Positions 34,820-43,234 of a stretch of 43,367 nucleotides of DNA are shown in pieces (within the stretch, counting starts at the first letter, position 1; each line of letters opens with the position of its first letter). The stretch is from an uncultured Myxococcales bacterium (GTDB lineage Bacteria; Myxococcota_A; Bradymonadia; UBA4248). The position numbers were made by a program, and so were the translations under genes. The notes beneath the pieces were generated by a model. The model was not told where the DNA came from. It saw only the letters and a program-made list of their open reading frames with translations, and did not search any database. The DNA lies in contig CAMCLY010000007.1 of NCBI GenBank assembly GCA_945875805.1, positions 1-43,367 on the forward strand. The letters are read 5' to 3'.

Positions 34820-37800
34820 ATGTCACATTCACAAACACAAGAAGCAGCCAGAGTCTTCATTGAGCGTTGGAAAGGGCGAGGCTATGAGAAGGGCGAAAGC
34901 CAACAGTTCTGGATGGATTTGCTTCAGAATGTGCTTGGGGTACCCAATCCTGTAGATATTATCTCGTTTGAAAATCAGGTTAAGCTTGCCAATACGAGCT
35001 TTATTGATGCCTATATTGCTCCAACCAAAGTATTGATCGAACAGAAAGGTTTGAATGTAGATTTACGCAAGGCGATTAAACAGAGCGATGGCTCATTACT
35101 CTCGCCATTCCAGCAGGCCAAACGATATGCGGCAGAACTCCCAGTTTCCAAACATCCCCGTTGGGTTGTTACATGTAATTTTAAGTCATTTCTCGTCTAT
35201 GATATGGAAAATCCTCATGGTGAACCAGAGGAAATATTATTAGAAAACCTCGAAAAAGAATATTTTAGGTTGCGCTTTTTAGTTGAAGACGGAAAGGCGC
35301 ATTTACAGCGAGAGCTTGAAGTATCCATCAAAGCAGGTGAACTCATCGGGAAACTATATGATGCGTTTTTGAAGCAGTATGAGGAAACTAGTCCTATTCC
35401 CCAATCCACTTCCCCGAAGGGGCAGGGGGCTAAAGTCGGGGGCATTACAGCCGCTGACCTTCATTCCCTCAATGTTCTTTGTGTGCGTCTTGTATTCTGT
35501 TTATATGCCGAAGATGCGGGCATATTCAGCAAAGATCAATTCTATCATTATTTAATACAATACAAACCAGAGCAGATGCGTTCTGCTTTAAAATCACTGT
35601 TTACAACGCTTGATACAAAAATTGAAGAACGCGATAGATTTCTTGAGGAAAGTTTAGCTGCATTTCCGTATGTAAATGGCTCATTATTCCATCAACAGCC
35701 AAATGAAGACATTCCAAGGTTTAATGAACAAATTGCAGATTTGTTATTGCCCAAAGCATCGCTAGGCTTTGATTGGAGCGAGATTTCTCCGACCATATTT
35801 GGTGCAGTGTTTGAAAGCACATTGAACCCAGAAACGCGCCGTTCCGGCGGTATGCATTACACAAGTATTGAAAACATTCATAAGGTCATTGATCCCCTAT
35901 TTTTGAATGATCTCAAAGCCGAATTTGAGCAAATCAAGGAAGAAAAACAAGACAATAAGCGCAAACAAAAGCTCGATGCCTTCCAGGATAAACTAGCGTG
36001 CCTGACATTTCTCGACCCTGCTTGCGGTTCTGGGAACTTCCTTACAGAAACCTATATTTCTTTGCGACGTCTCGAAAACGAGCTCATTACCTTAAAATAT
36101 CATGGTCAAAAAATGTTGGGCATAGAGCAGTTTAACCCCATCAAAGTCAATATCCATCAATTCTATGGCATCGAAATCAATGACTTTGCTGTAACCGTAG
36201 CCACAACGGCGCTATGGATTGCGGAAGCACAGATGATGCACGAAACCGAGCGCATCATTAAGTTCGATTTGGATTATCTGCCCCTGAAGGCGTTTAACAA
36301 CATCCATTGCGGGAATGCATTGAGGATGGATTGGAATGACCTTATATTCGCCTCACCCCAACCCCTCTCCAAAGGAGAGGGGCTTAGAAATCCAGGGTAT
36401 ATGACGTCTGATGCAAAAATGTGGGGAGATTTGAAAGAACGTTCGAGAGAACACCGTAAAGAACCTACACAAGCAGAAGACTGCTTATGGCAAGCATTAC
36501 GCAATAGTAAGCTTGGATACAAATTTAGACGTCAACATCCTATTCATGTTTACATCGCTGATTTTATTTGTTTAGATAAAAAACTTATTGTTGAAGTTGA
36601 TGGGGGCTATCATGATGATGCAAATCAACAATACTTAGATGAACAAAGAACGCGTGACCTACAATCGCTTGGTTTTAGTGTTATACGCTTTACAAATGAA
36701 GAAGTATTGTACCATATAAATGAGGTTGTCGAAAAAATTAAGATTTGTCTCGCCTCACCCCAACCCCTCTCCGATGGAGAGGGGCTTAAAACGACCTCCC
36801 CCTCTCCTTTGGAGAGGGGGCAGGGGGGTGAGGCGCGATTCGACTACATTATGGGGAATCCACCGTTCGTGGGGTATACCTATCAAACACAAGACCAAAA
36901 AGAAGACTTACATGCGGTTTGCAAAGAATGTGGGAACAATATTGATTATGTCGCTGGATGGTATTACAAAACAGCTGAGTTCATACAAGATACGAACACA
37001 AAAGTAGCCCTTGTATCAACCAATTCAATTACACAAGGTGAACAAGTAGAAACTATATGGAAATCATTAATTGAAAATTACAATATTGTAATCAACTTTG
37101 CATATCGAACATTTCGATGGGATAGCGAAGCATCCCTAAACGCGCATGTTCATTGTGTTATTATTGGATTTAGCCAAATTTCTAAGATTATTAGCTATAT
37201 ATATGATGATACGAAGTCAATCGAATGCGCTCACATTAACCCATACCTTATTGACGCACAAAATATATTTATAAGTAAAAGATTAAAACCTATTTGTAAA
37301 ATTCAGAAAATGTGTAAAGGTAGCCAACCAACAGATGGTGGAAATTTAATCTTGACCGAAACTGATAAAAATGAACTTTTTAAGGAAAATATAGATATAG
37401 GTAAATATATTCGTCAATTTGTTGGTGCTGACGAATATATCAATAACAAAAAACGATATTGCCTATGGTTAAAAAATGCGCCTTTGTCCTTGATTAGGAA
37501 CTGTAAATCTGTTCGTGATAGAATTGAAAGAGTTCGAGAGATGCGTCTTGCCAGTCCAAAGGCTGCAACCCGATCTTGGGCTGATAAACCTTTTTTGTTT
37601 ACAGAAGATAGACATTGCGAAACTGGCTCATATATTATTGTTCCAAGTGTGTCTTCAGAACAAAGAAAGTATATTCCAATCGGCTTTATGTCATCCGATT
37701 GCGTTGCAAGTAATCTCGTGTTAATCATACCGAATGCAACACTTTATATGTTCGGCGTACTCACCTCAAACGTTCACATGGCATGGATGCGAGCTGTTTG

Positions 37801-38275
37801 TGGACGGCTTAAAAGCGATTATCGCTATTCCAATACGATTGTTTACAATAATTTCCCATGGCCTGACCTCACCTTGTCTCGCCTCCCCCCAAACCCCTCT
37901 CCAAAGGAGAGGGGCTTAGAACCTAACTCCCCCTCTCTTTTGGAGAGGGGGCCGGGGGGTGAGGCAAGACGAAAAATCGAACGCACTGCCCAAGCCATTC
38001 TCGACGCTCGTGCGCTTTATCCCGACAGTTCACTCGCAGATCTGTACGACGAAGTAACCATGCCTCCCGAGCTTCGCAAAGCCCACCAGAATAACGACCG
38101 CGCCGTGATGGAAGCTTATGGCTTTGATTGGCGTACTATGACCGAAAGCGAGTGTGTGGCTGAGCTGTTTAAGCTGTATCAGCAGCTGGTCGAGCGAGAG
38201 AAGAAGAATGAGGGGGAGAAGAAGGGAAAGGGAAAGAGAGGGAAGAAATTACATAATGTTGAGACAGGGGAATAA
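34820..38275 (+). CDS. MmeI-like (type IIL) restriction-modification enzyme with inserted DUF559 nuclease domain
   Basis: 1151 residues; the start at 34820 has AGGAGG directly upstream. The N-terminal part (ARVFIERWKGRGYEKGESQQ) matches the MmeI/YeeA group. It keeps a PD-(D/E)XK nuclease pattern: Asp near 63 (FIDAYIA) and LIEQK near 73-76. Next come a helical spacer, MTase motif I LDPACGSGNFLTE (about residue 398), and motif IV NPPF (about 680). The target-recognition region ends at NNFPWPDL, and a helical C-terminus follows. Between motifs I and IV, residues 511-672 are foreign: a DUF559 domain bordered by translated GC-rich repeats (SPQPLSKGEG, SPSPLERGQGGEA). A second repeat is inserted in frame near residues 1020-1050. 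Without these it is about 960 residues, close to MmeI (919). The downstream SIR2 gene overlaps by TAATG. Such enzymes both methylate adenine and cut unmodified DNA; activity of this version is uncertain. Confidence 0.88.
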   Translation: MSHSQTQEAARVFIERWKGRGYEKGESQQFWMDLLQNVLGVPNPVDIISFENQVKLANTSFIDAYIAPTKVLIEQKGLNVDLRKAIKQSDGSLLSPFQQAKRYAAELPVSKHPRWVVTCNFKSFLVYDMENPHGEPEEILLENLEKEYFRLRFLVEDGKAHLQRELEVSIKAGELIGKLYDAFLKQYEETSPIPQSTSPKGQGAKVGGITAADLHSLNVLCVRLVFCLYAEDAGIFSKDQFYHYLIQYKPEQMRSALKSLFTTLDTKIEERDRFLEESLAAFPYVNGSLFHQQPNEDIPRFNEQIADLLLPKASLGFDWSEISPTIFGAVFESTLNPETRRSGGMHYTSIENIHKVIDPLFLNDLKAEFEQIKEEKQDNKRKQKLDAFQDKLACLTFLDPACGSGNFLTETYISLRRLENELITLKYHGQKMLGIEQFNPIKVNIHQFYGIEINDFAVTVATTALWIAEAQMMHETERIIKFDLDYLPLKAFNNIHCGNALRMDWNDLIFASPQPLSKGEGLRNPGYMTSDAKMWGDLKERSREHRKEPTQAEDCLWQALRNSKLGYKFRRQHPIHVYIADFICLDKKLIVEVDGGYHDDANQQYLDEQRTRDLQSLGFSVIRFTNEEVLYHINEVVEKIKICLASPQPLSDGEGLKTTSPSPLERGQGGEARFDYIMGNPPFVGYTYQTQDQKEDLHAVCKECGNNIDYVAGWYYKTAEFIQDTNTKVALVSTNSITQGEQVETIWKSLIENYNIVINFAYRTFRWDSEASLNAHVHCVIIGFSQISKIISYIYDDTKSIECAHINPYLIDAQNIFISKRLKPICKIQKMCKGSQPTDGGNLILTETDKNELFKENIDIGKYIRQFVGADEYINNKKRYCLWLKNAPLSLIRNCKSVRDRIERVREMRLASPKAATRSWADKPFLFTEDRHCETGSYIIVPSVSSEQRKYIPIGFMSSDCVASNLVLIIPNATLYMFGVLTSNVHMAWMRAVCGRLKSDYRYSNTIVYNNFPWPDLTLSRLPPNPSPKERGLEPNSPSLLERGPGGEARRKIERTAQAILDARALYPDSSLADLYDEVTMPPELRKAHQNNDRAVMEAYGFDWRTMTESECVAELFKLYQQLVEREKKNEGEKKGKGKRGKKLHNVETGE
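36350..36835 (+). mobile_element. DUF559 endonuclease domain flanked by GC-rich palindromes, inserted in frame
   Basis: A complete DUF559 (Vsr-like fold) sequence from the in-frame ATG at 36401 to about 36750. It reads LKERSREHRKEPTQAEDCLW, FRRQHPIHVYIADFICLDKK, LIVEVDGGYHDD and GFSVIRFTNEEVLYHINEV. The family's acidic residues (ADF; EVDGG) are intact. On the left lies a half repeat (GCCTCACCCCA plus hairpin, 36350-36382), on the right a full repeat (36751-36835). The whole block keeps the host reading frame. DUF559 genes are normally separate short genes; here the layout suggests a homing-endonuclease-like or repeat-associated mobile unit. Confidence 0.75.
36751..36835. repeat. full GC-rich double-hairpin repeat (right side of DUF559)
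   Basis: Outer arms CGCCTCACCCC (36751-36761)/GGGGTGAGGCG (36825-36835) enclose two hairpins: CCCCTCTCC/GGAGAGGGG (36764-36784) and CCCCCTCTCC/GGAGAGGGGG (36798-36820). It folds as a three-way junction. Translated in frame as SPQPLSDGEGL...SPSPLERGQGGEA. Confidence 0.9.
37881..37965. repeat. full GC-rich double-hairpin repeat in the C-terminal coding region
   Basis: Same design: outer GCCTCCCCCC (37881-37890)/GGGGTGAGGC (37956-37965) with one mismatch, hairpin 1 at 37894-37914 and hairpin 2 at 37929-37951. It is in frame within the restriction-modification gene, between NNFPWPDLTLSR and KIERTAQAILDARALYP, which would normally be close together. Confidence 0.9.
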
Positions 38276-41229
38276 TGATGAATGAGTTGTATTCGGAAGA
38301 GTTTAAAAGGATTATTGAAGCGTCACACACTAATACTTTAACATTTTTTGTAGGAGCGGGAGTTTCTGCGCTTTCTGGTGCACCAAATTGGACTCAATTA
38401 ATAAATCAAATCTGTTCAAAATTGTCATTGGGCAAACCCCAAAAGAAATACTCTTGGGAAGAATGTCTGAGGATTCCACAGATATATTATTGCGATCTTA
38501 AGAATAAAGACAAAAAACATGCCGATCAACGCTATTACAATTTTCTTAACGAACAGCTTAATACTGACGATTTTAAAACTAATCAAATACACAAAGAAAT
38601 TTTTAAGCTCAAACCCGCATCGATAATCACTACAAATTTTGACAATCTTCTCGAGATGGCTTCTATTGAGTCATGCAAGACATATAAATCAATTGCAATG
38701 GATGAAGAAGTACCTGAAATTGGTGGTGATAGTTTTATCTTAAAAATCCATGGAGATCTTAAACGCAAAAATATCGTCCTCAAAGAGGAAGATTATTTGA
38801 ATTATAGTACGGATTTTAAATTGATTGATGCACTTGTAAAATCAATCTTTTCAACGAATACCGTTGTATTCATTGGCTATAGTTTGAGTGATTATAACAT
38901 TAATCTAATTATTAATTGGGTAAAAGCACTGTTGGGAAGTAAATTTAAACATCCTATTTTTGTCTATACGGGTGACGAAAATCTTGATGATAGAAAAAAT
39001 CAATACTATAATGACATAAGGAAGCTGTCAGTCATTGACTGTAATCGCCTCACAGAAATAACTGACGAAAAAGATTATTTAACTAGGTATAATGCATTTT
39101 TTAGTTTGCTAAATAAATGGTCAAGGTTTCACTATAGTAGAATAACAAACTCAATGATTGACACAGAAGACATAAGTAGCTTCGAACTGTTTGATATTTT
39201 GTTTGAAAGGCTTTCGCCACTTGATAAATTACATGCATTAAAAATTAGTGATATAACCAAGCAGCTCAATGCCGAAATCATTATTGACGAAAGAGGATGT
39301 ATTATTAGACCGCCAAACCATCTGGTTCATCCGTTTTTTGAACGATTTGTGGAAGTACATGATGCTGTTACTTCCAATACACAACATGCAATTGATAATA
39401 ACACGTTACATAAATATTATAAGATTAAAAGTGTCTTAAAAAAAGCATGGATATTCGAGATAAATGTTGGTGACCGTTATGTGAAGGTTGTACCAATCAA
39501 ACAAGCTAGCATAAATCAAGATTGCATTAGATACAACTACAATGCTATATTAAAATTTGTCAGATCTAACCATTTGTCAATTATATCTCGTTATAAGAAG
39601 GCTTATTATCTAACGAGGCTGTTCAGGTATTCTGAGGCGCTAGAAGAATTTAAACTCGTTGCTATTGATTCGTTTAATAACAAAAACTATCTTCTGTATT
39701 ACCTATCAAAAATCAATACAATCTTTCTATCCAAATTTCTTAGTCATATTACCTTTACAAACGATGATGAACTTAACATTCCTGATGATGAATTATCAGC
39801 CTTATTTTCTTCACTGCCATACAGTTTTAGATGTAAATATTCTTTTCTCAAAGAGCTTCACGAACCAGTAGAATTATACAGATATTTTTATTACGCAATG
39901 GTCGGTGCGGATAGATTACGCAAGACTGCTGATAATAACGCAACCGTATTAGGTATTCATCCCTACGAAAAGGTTAACTCCTTAATTATGGAACGCATTC
40001 GATTCATCTTAGATAACTGTCTCGTAATGGATGTATTTTCAGAATTTAACACGTCGATTTCTTATCTAATGAAGTCAGTTTTATACAGTTGTTCAATGCA
40101 ATCAAAAAAAGAATTTGGCTTCAGTCTAAAATTATTTTCCTCACCTTTGGAATATATATTTGATGAATCTGATTTTTATTGCATTGTCGAGAACTTTAAA
40201 CCGAAAGAATTGTTAAGCATTCTTTTGGAGTATAAGATTAGCGAATTAAAGTTCTCGAGTGTGGATGTTGTTTACAAACAAGTTTATAATATTTTTGATT
40301 ATTTCACAAAAATTAGCCTGGAAAATAATGTTATAAGGCTTATGCTCTATAACAAGATTCGCACTATTCTAGTGTTGTTGTGTTTTATTAAATTAAGTAA
40401 AAGTGCAACGAATATGATCTGTCGATTTATTTTTAAGGATGAGTTTGACTTTCTTGGTTTTACTGATATTTCTTATTTCTTAAACAAATATTTATCGAAC
40501 ACTGATATGCATACCAAGATCGCTAATCAATTGATTTTTGATAAACTGCTAAGGTTTCATTCTATTCGATATTCATCATTCCAAATTGATCCCACCCCGA
40601 GCCAAGATTATCTTGCTTATAAAGATTATAGGCTGCTTGCCAACTATATTAGGCCTACCCATTTGCATTCGAAATTAGTTTTTGAATGCGTATTGGATGT
40701 TATCAACAACCATATCAAAGATATGTATCCTGATGTTACAATTTACTGGATTTTGCTTACAAAACAACAACAGTGTTTGCTCCATAATTGGGTCGTAAAG
40801 TATCTAAGCGAGAATTTTGATTTATCATTCTTTAAAGTGCTGATTAAATCAAAATATAAGTATTTAACTGATCTTATTCAAATTTTTAATACTCATTTTC
40901 AACAGCTTGTGGCTTTGAATGAACATTCGTCATGGCTTCCTATTATTGGTTTCTTATGTTTTAGAAAGATGCTAGATAAACAAGACTATGCTTCTTTTGT
41001 TGGGCAAAACGCTCATTTTGACTTCTTTTGCGATAATGAGCATTTTGATTATAGTAGATTTGATCTGGAATGGTTGTTTTTGTACAATAATTCTACATTA
41101 AAATGCATATCGCATAATGTTCGTATGCGTGAAATGATTCGTCCCTTAATTGCTAAATCACTAAGAGATGGAGTAAAAAAGATTGATCATGATCGCCTAT
41201 ATCAAATCTTGATTAATTATTTTTGCTAA
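38275..41229 (+). CDS. SIR2-domain defence protein (DSR-like), 984 residues
   Basis: The N-terminal 300 residues are a SIR2-like NAD-binding domain. They show FFVGAGVSALSGAPNW (residues 25-39), IITTNFDNLLE (Asn 121, Asp 123), ILKIHGDL (catalytic-type His 159) and VVFIGYSLSDYNI. The remaining 680 residues are helical, AT-rich coding sequence without motifs I know, as in the large defence-associated sirtuins (DSR). Those sense phage proteins with the C-terminus and deplete NAD+. The ATG overlaps the stop of the restriction-modification gene (TAATG, 38273-38277), so translation is coupled. A second ATG codon follows at once. NADase function is inferred from the family; which DSR subtype it is cannot be told by eye. 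Confidence 0.8.
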   Translation: MMNELYSEEFKRIIEASHTNTLTFFVGAGVSALSGAPNWTQLINQICSKLSLGKPQKKYSWEECLRIPQIYYCDLKNKDKKHADQRYYNFLNEQLNTDDFKTNQIHKEIFKLKPASIITTNFDNLLEMASIESCKTYKSIAMDEEVPEIGGDSFILKIHGDLKRKNIVLKEEDYLNYSTDFKLIDALVKSIFSTNTVVFIGYSLSDYNINLIINWVKALLGSKFKHPIFVYTGDENLDDRKNQYYNDIRKLSVIDCNRLTEITDEKDYLTRYNAFFSLLNKWSRFHYSRITNSMIDTEDISSFELFDILFERLSPLDKLHALKISDITKQLNAEIIIDERGCIIRPPNHLVHPFFERFVEVHDAVTSNTQHAIDNNTLHKYYKIKSVLKKAWIFEINVGDRYVKVVPIKQASINQDCIRYNYNAILKFVRSNHLSIISRYKKAYYLTRLFRYSEALEEFKLVAIDSFNNKNYLLYYLSKINTIFLSKFLSHITFTNDDELNIPDDELSALFSSLPYSFRCKYSFLKELHEPVELYRYFYYAMVGADRLRKTADNNATVLGIHPYEKVNSLIMERIRFILDNCLVMDVFSEFNTSISYLMKSVLYSCSMQSKKEFGFSLKLFSSPLEYIFDESDFYCIVENFKPKELLSILLEYKISELKFSSVDVVYKQVYNIFDYFTKISLENNVIRLMLYNKIRTILVLLCFIKLSKSATNMICRFIFKDEFDFLGFTDISYFLNKYLSNTDMHTKIANQLIFDKLLRFHSIRYSSFQIDPTPSQDYLAYKDYRLLANYIRPTHLHSKLVFECVLDVINNHIKDMYPDVTIYWILLTKQQQCLLHNWVVKYLSENFDLSFFKVLIKSKYKYLTDLIQIFNTHFQQLVALNEHSSWLPIIGFLCFRKMLDKQDYASFVGQNAHFDFFCDNEHFDYSRFDLEWLFLYNNSTLKCISHNVRMREMIRPLIAKSLRDGVKKIDHDRLYQILINYFC

Positions 41230-41349
41230 TTATATTACATTACAACAAGGAAGCAGTCACCCAAAACCATTCACCATAAGGATAAGCAAAATGAAGCCAA
41301 TGGACAGCATAAATCATCATACCCAGTTGGGAAACCAAGATTATGCATC

Positions 41350-41457
41350 ATGAGAGTCAGAACTGCTCAACAGCGAGCCGCCATTCGTGTGAATACGGAG
41401 CTTATCCAGCCGTATTGGATGGGTCAACAATCCGTTAACCAATTGCCATCATGCTGA
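41350..41457 (+). pseudogene. remnant of a DUF1016 / YhcG-type nuclease gene
   Basis: A 35-codon frame reads VRTAQQRAAIRVNTELIQPY then WMGQQ. This is the characteristic N-terminal helix of DUF1016 proteins (RSARQRAALAVNxELIxLYWxIG), which carry a C-terminal PD-(D/E)XK domain. A 20-codon frame just before (41291-41353) overlaps it by ATGA and could be the shifted preceding part. The rest of the gene is gone. Confidence 0.5.
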
Positions 41458-41474
41458 CACATAAGGACTATCCC

Positions 41475-43010
41475 ATGCCCATCAACCTATCCCAATACCT
41501 CGGTGAAACCACCGACTACGACAAGAAAGCCGCCGTTGAAACGCGAAAGCCCAGAAGCTGGCTCAAGAGTGTGAGCGCATTTGCGAATGGTACGGGCGGG
41601 ACTATTTTGTTTGGCATCACGGATGACGATCAGATCTGCGGCATTGATGATGTCAAGAAAGCGTCTGAAGACATCAGTGAATTGATGAAAATGCGCATGG
41701 AGCCTGTGCCAGAGTGCAATCTGTTGATTCATTCTGTTGAGGTTGCTGGCAGTGAGAATCATATCATCATTTTAAAGGTGTTTGCTGGCAAAGAATCGCC
41801 TTATTATTACTTTGGCGATGGGACGCGTACTGCATTTGTGCGTGTTGGCAATGAGAGTATTCCTGCGGATGCGGTAACATTGAAACGTCTCATACTTAGT
41901 AGCAATCAGCAATCCTGGGACAGCCTTAAAACGAGTTATGAAAGCAAACGTTTTACTTTCGGTCGGCTGTTTTCTGGCTTTTTAAGACGTATGAACCGCA
42001 ATCTCAAAGACGAAGACCTCGTTTCTTTTGGGCTTGTGGATGAAAATGGCTTATTGACCAATGCTGGTGCTCTTTTCGTCGACGATTGTCCCATACGCCA
42101 CTCTCGCTTGTTCTGCACGCGCTGGAACGGTAAAACTAAGGCCTCTGGTAAAATGAAAGCTCTGGATGATCTTGAGATTTCGGGAAGCCTTGTGACGCTT
42201 CTTTTGGATGGACTTGGTTTTATCAGTCGGAATAATCGCAAACGATGGACGAAAACGCCAGACACTCGCATTGAAATGCAGGATTATCCCGAGCGATCAG
42301 CGCAAGAGTGTTTGGTAAATGCGCTGGCACATAGGGATTACCTTGAGTTTGGCAGTGAAGTCCACATCGATATCTTCGATGATCGCATGGAGTTTTATTC
42401 GCCTGGCGGGATGTTCTCTGGTTGGAAAGTGCAGGATTTGAATCTTGACCGTGTACCATCCATCAGGCGAAATCCAATCGTCGCCGATGTTCTTGGACGT
42501 ATGAATTTTATGGAACGCCGTGGCAGTGGTTTTAAGCAAATTCGGGAAGATTATGAGCTTGCAGCCAATTGGCGAGCTGGCTTAGAACCTGTATTTTATT
42601 CCGATCAAATCGGATTCTGGGTAACGCTGTATAATCTGAATTATGGATGTGATGTAGAGCTTGAAACTACCCAAGCTCACAATGGGACTACCCAAGCTCA
42701 GAATGTCCGAAAAGACGATGTCAATAATCGTAACATTGACACAGAAACTAACACAGAAAACGTCCTTACTGACACAAAAAATGTCCTTACTGACACAGAA
42801 ACTGACACAGAAAACGTCCTTACTGGCACAGAAAAGTTGATATTGAACCTGATTCGCAATAATCCATCGTCAACGCTTGATGAATTAGCCAGGGATGCCA
42901 TGCTTTCCAAAAGCGGCGTTAGATATATACTTCGAAAGTTACGAGTCAAAGGAAACGTCATCAGAGAAGGGGCTCAGAAAAATGGCAAATGGATCATCAT
43001 TCGTGAGTAA
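41475..43010 (+). CDS. AlbA_2 / HATPase_c_4 family putative transcriptional regulator
   Basis: 511 residues; the start at 41475 has AAGGA eight bases upstream (an ATG at 41451 does not). Residues 1-130 are the Schlafen/AlbA_2 domain (SVSAFANGTGGTILFGITDD, GDGTRTAFVRVGNESIPAD). Residues 250-380 are an ATPase-like C-terminal domain (ERSAQECLVNALAHRDYLEF, SPGGMF, RNPIVADVLGRMNFMERRGS GFKQI). The last 65 residues are a winged helix (SSTLDELARDAMLSKSGVRY). A repetitive Thr/Asn/Asp-rich linker (about residues 397-454) joins them. Such proteins are frequent in defence islands and may regulate or act with them; the role is not established. It follows the SIR2 gene on the same strand after 245 bases. 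Confidence 0.85.
   Translation: MPINLSQYLGETTDYDKKAAVETRKPRSWLKSVSAFANGTGGTILFGITDDDQICGIDDVKKASEDISELMKMRMEPVPECNLLIHSVEVAGSENHIIILKVFAGKESPYYYFGDGTRTAFVRVGNESIPADAVTLKRLILSSNQQSWDSLKTSYESKRFTFGRLFSGFLRRMNRNLKDEDLVSFGLVDENGLLTNAGALFVDDCPIRHSRLFCTRWNGKTKASGKMKALDDLEISGSLVTLLLDGLGFISRNNRKRWTKTPDTRIEMQDYPERSAQECLVNALAHRDYLEFGSEVHIDIFDDRMEFYSPGGMFSGWKVQDLNLDRVPSIRRNPIVADVLGRMNFMERRGSGFKQIREDYELAANWRAGLEPVFYSDQIGFWVTLYNLNYGCDVELETTQAHNGTTQAQNVRKDDVNNRNIDTETNTENVLTDTKNVLTDTETDTENVLTGTEKLILNLIRNNPSSTLDELARDAMLSKSGVRYILRKLRVKGNVIREGAQKNGKWIIIRE
42736..42835 (+). repeat. in-frame minisatellite in the linker of the AlbA_2 protein
   Basis: Imperfect repeats of ACTGACACAGAAAACGTCCT (variants with AAAAATGTCCTT) encode ENVLTDT/KNVLTDT/ENVLTGT. 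A shorter duplication, ACTACCCAAGCTCA, lies just upstream (42665-42702). Units are multiples of three bases, so length changes would keep the frame. Confidence 0.7.
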
Positions 43011-43098
43011 AACTGCTTATTCCGAACAAAAGTCGGCGATTGAAACACAAAAGTCGGCGATTGAGATATCAAGTCAGTATGAGTCAGTGCAAGGGCTC

Positions 43099-43221
43099 GC
43101 CCGGCGTATGCGCAAAGACCGCGCAGCGGTCGAGCACATAGCCGGGCGCAGAGGCGCGTATGCCCCCAGGGCATAGCGTCGAAAGCCGTGGGTATTGAGC
43201 CATTTGGCGAAATAGCACGGC
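43099..43221. repeat. three nested palindromes of the TAT/ATA hinge family
   Basis: Copy a: GCCCGGC (43099-43105), G, TATG ... GACCGC/GCGGTC ... CATA, GCCGGGC (43141-43147). Copy b: GGCGC, G, TATGCCC (43159-43165), CCA, GGGCATA (43169-43175), GCGTC. Copy c: GCCGTG (43185-43190), TATT-GA-GCC, GGC-GA-AATA, G, CACGGC (43216-43221). All three have the G-before-TAT polarity. 43011-43098 holds a duplicated ACAAAAGTCGGCGATTGA and no gene. Confidence 0.8.
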
Positions 43222-43234
43222 GAACATAAAAAAG

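Noticed and set aside
35400..35440. Further GC-rich hairpin repeat in the MmeI-like gene
   Set aside because: CTTCCCC/GGGGCAG pairing and the reading STSPKGQGAKVGG resemble the repeat, but it is too short and degenerate to call a copy.
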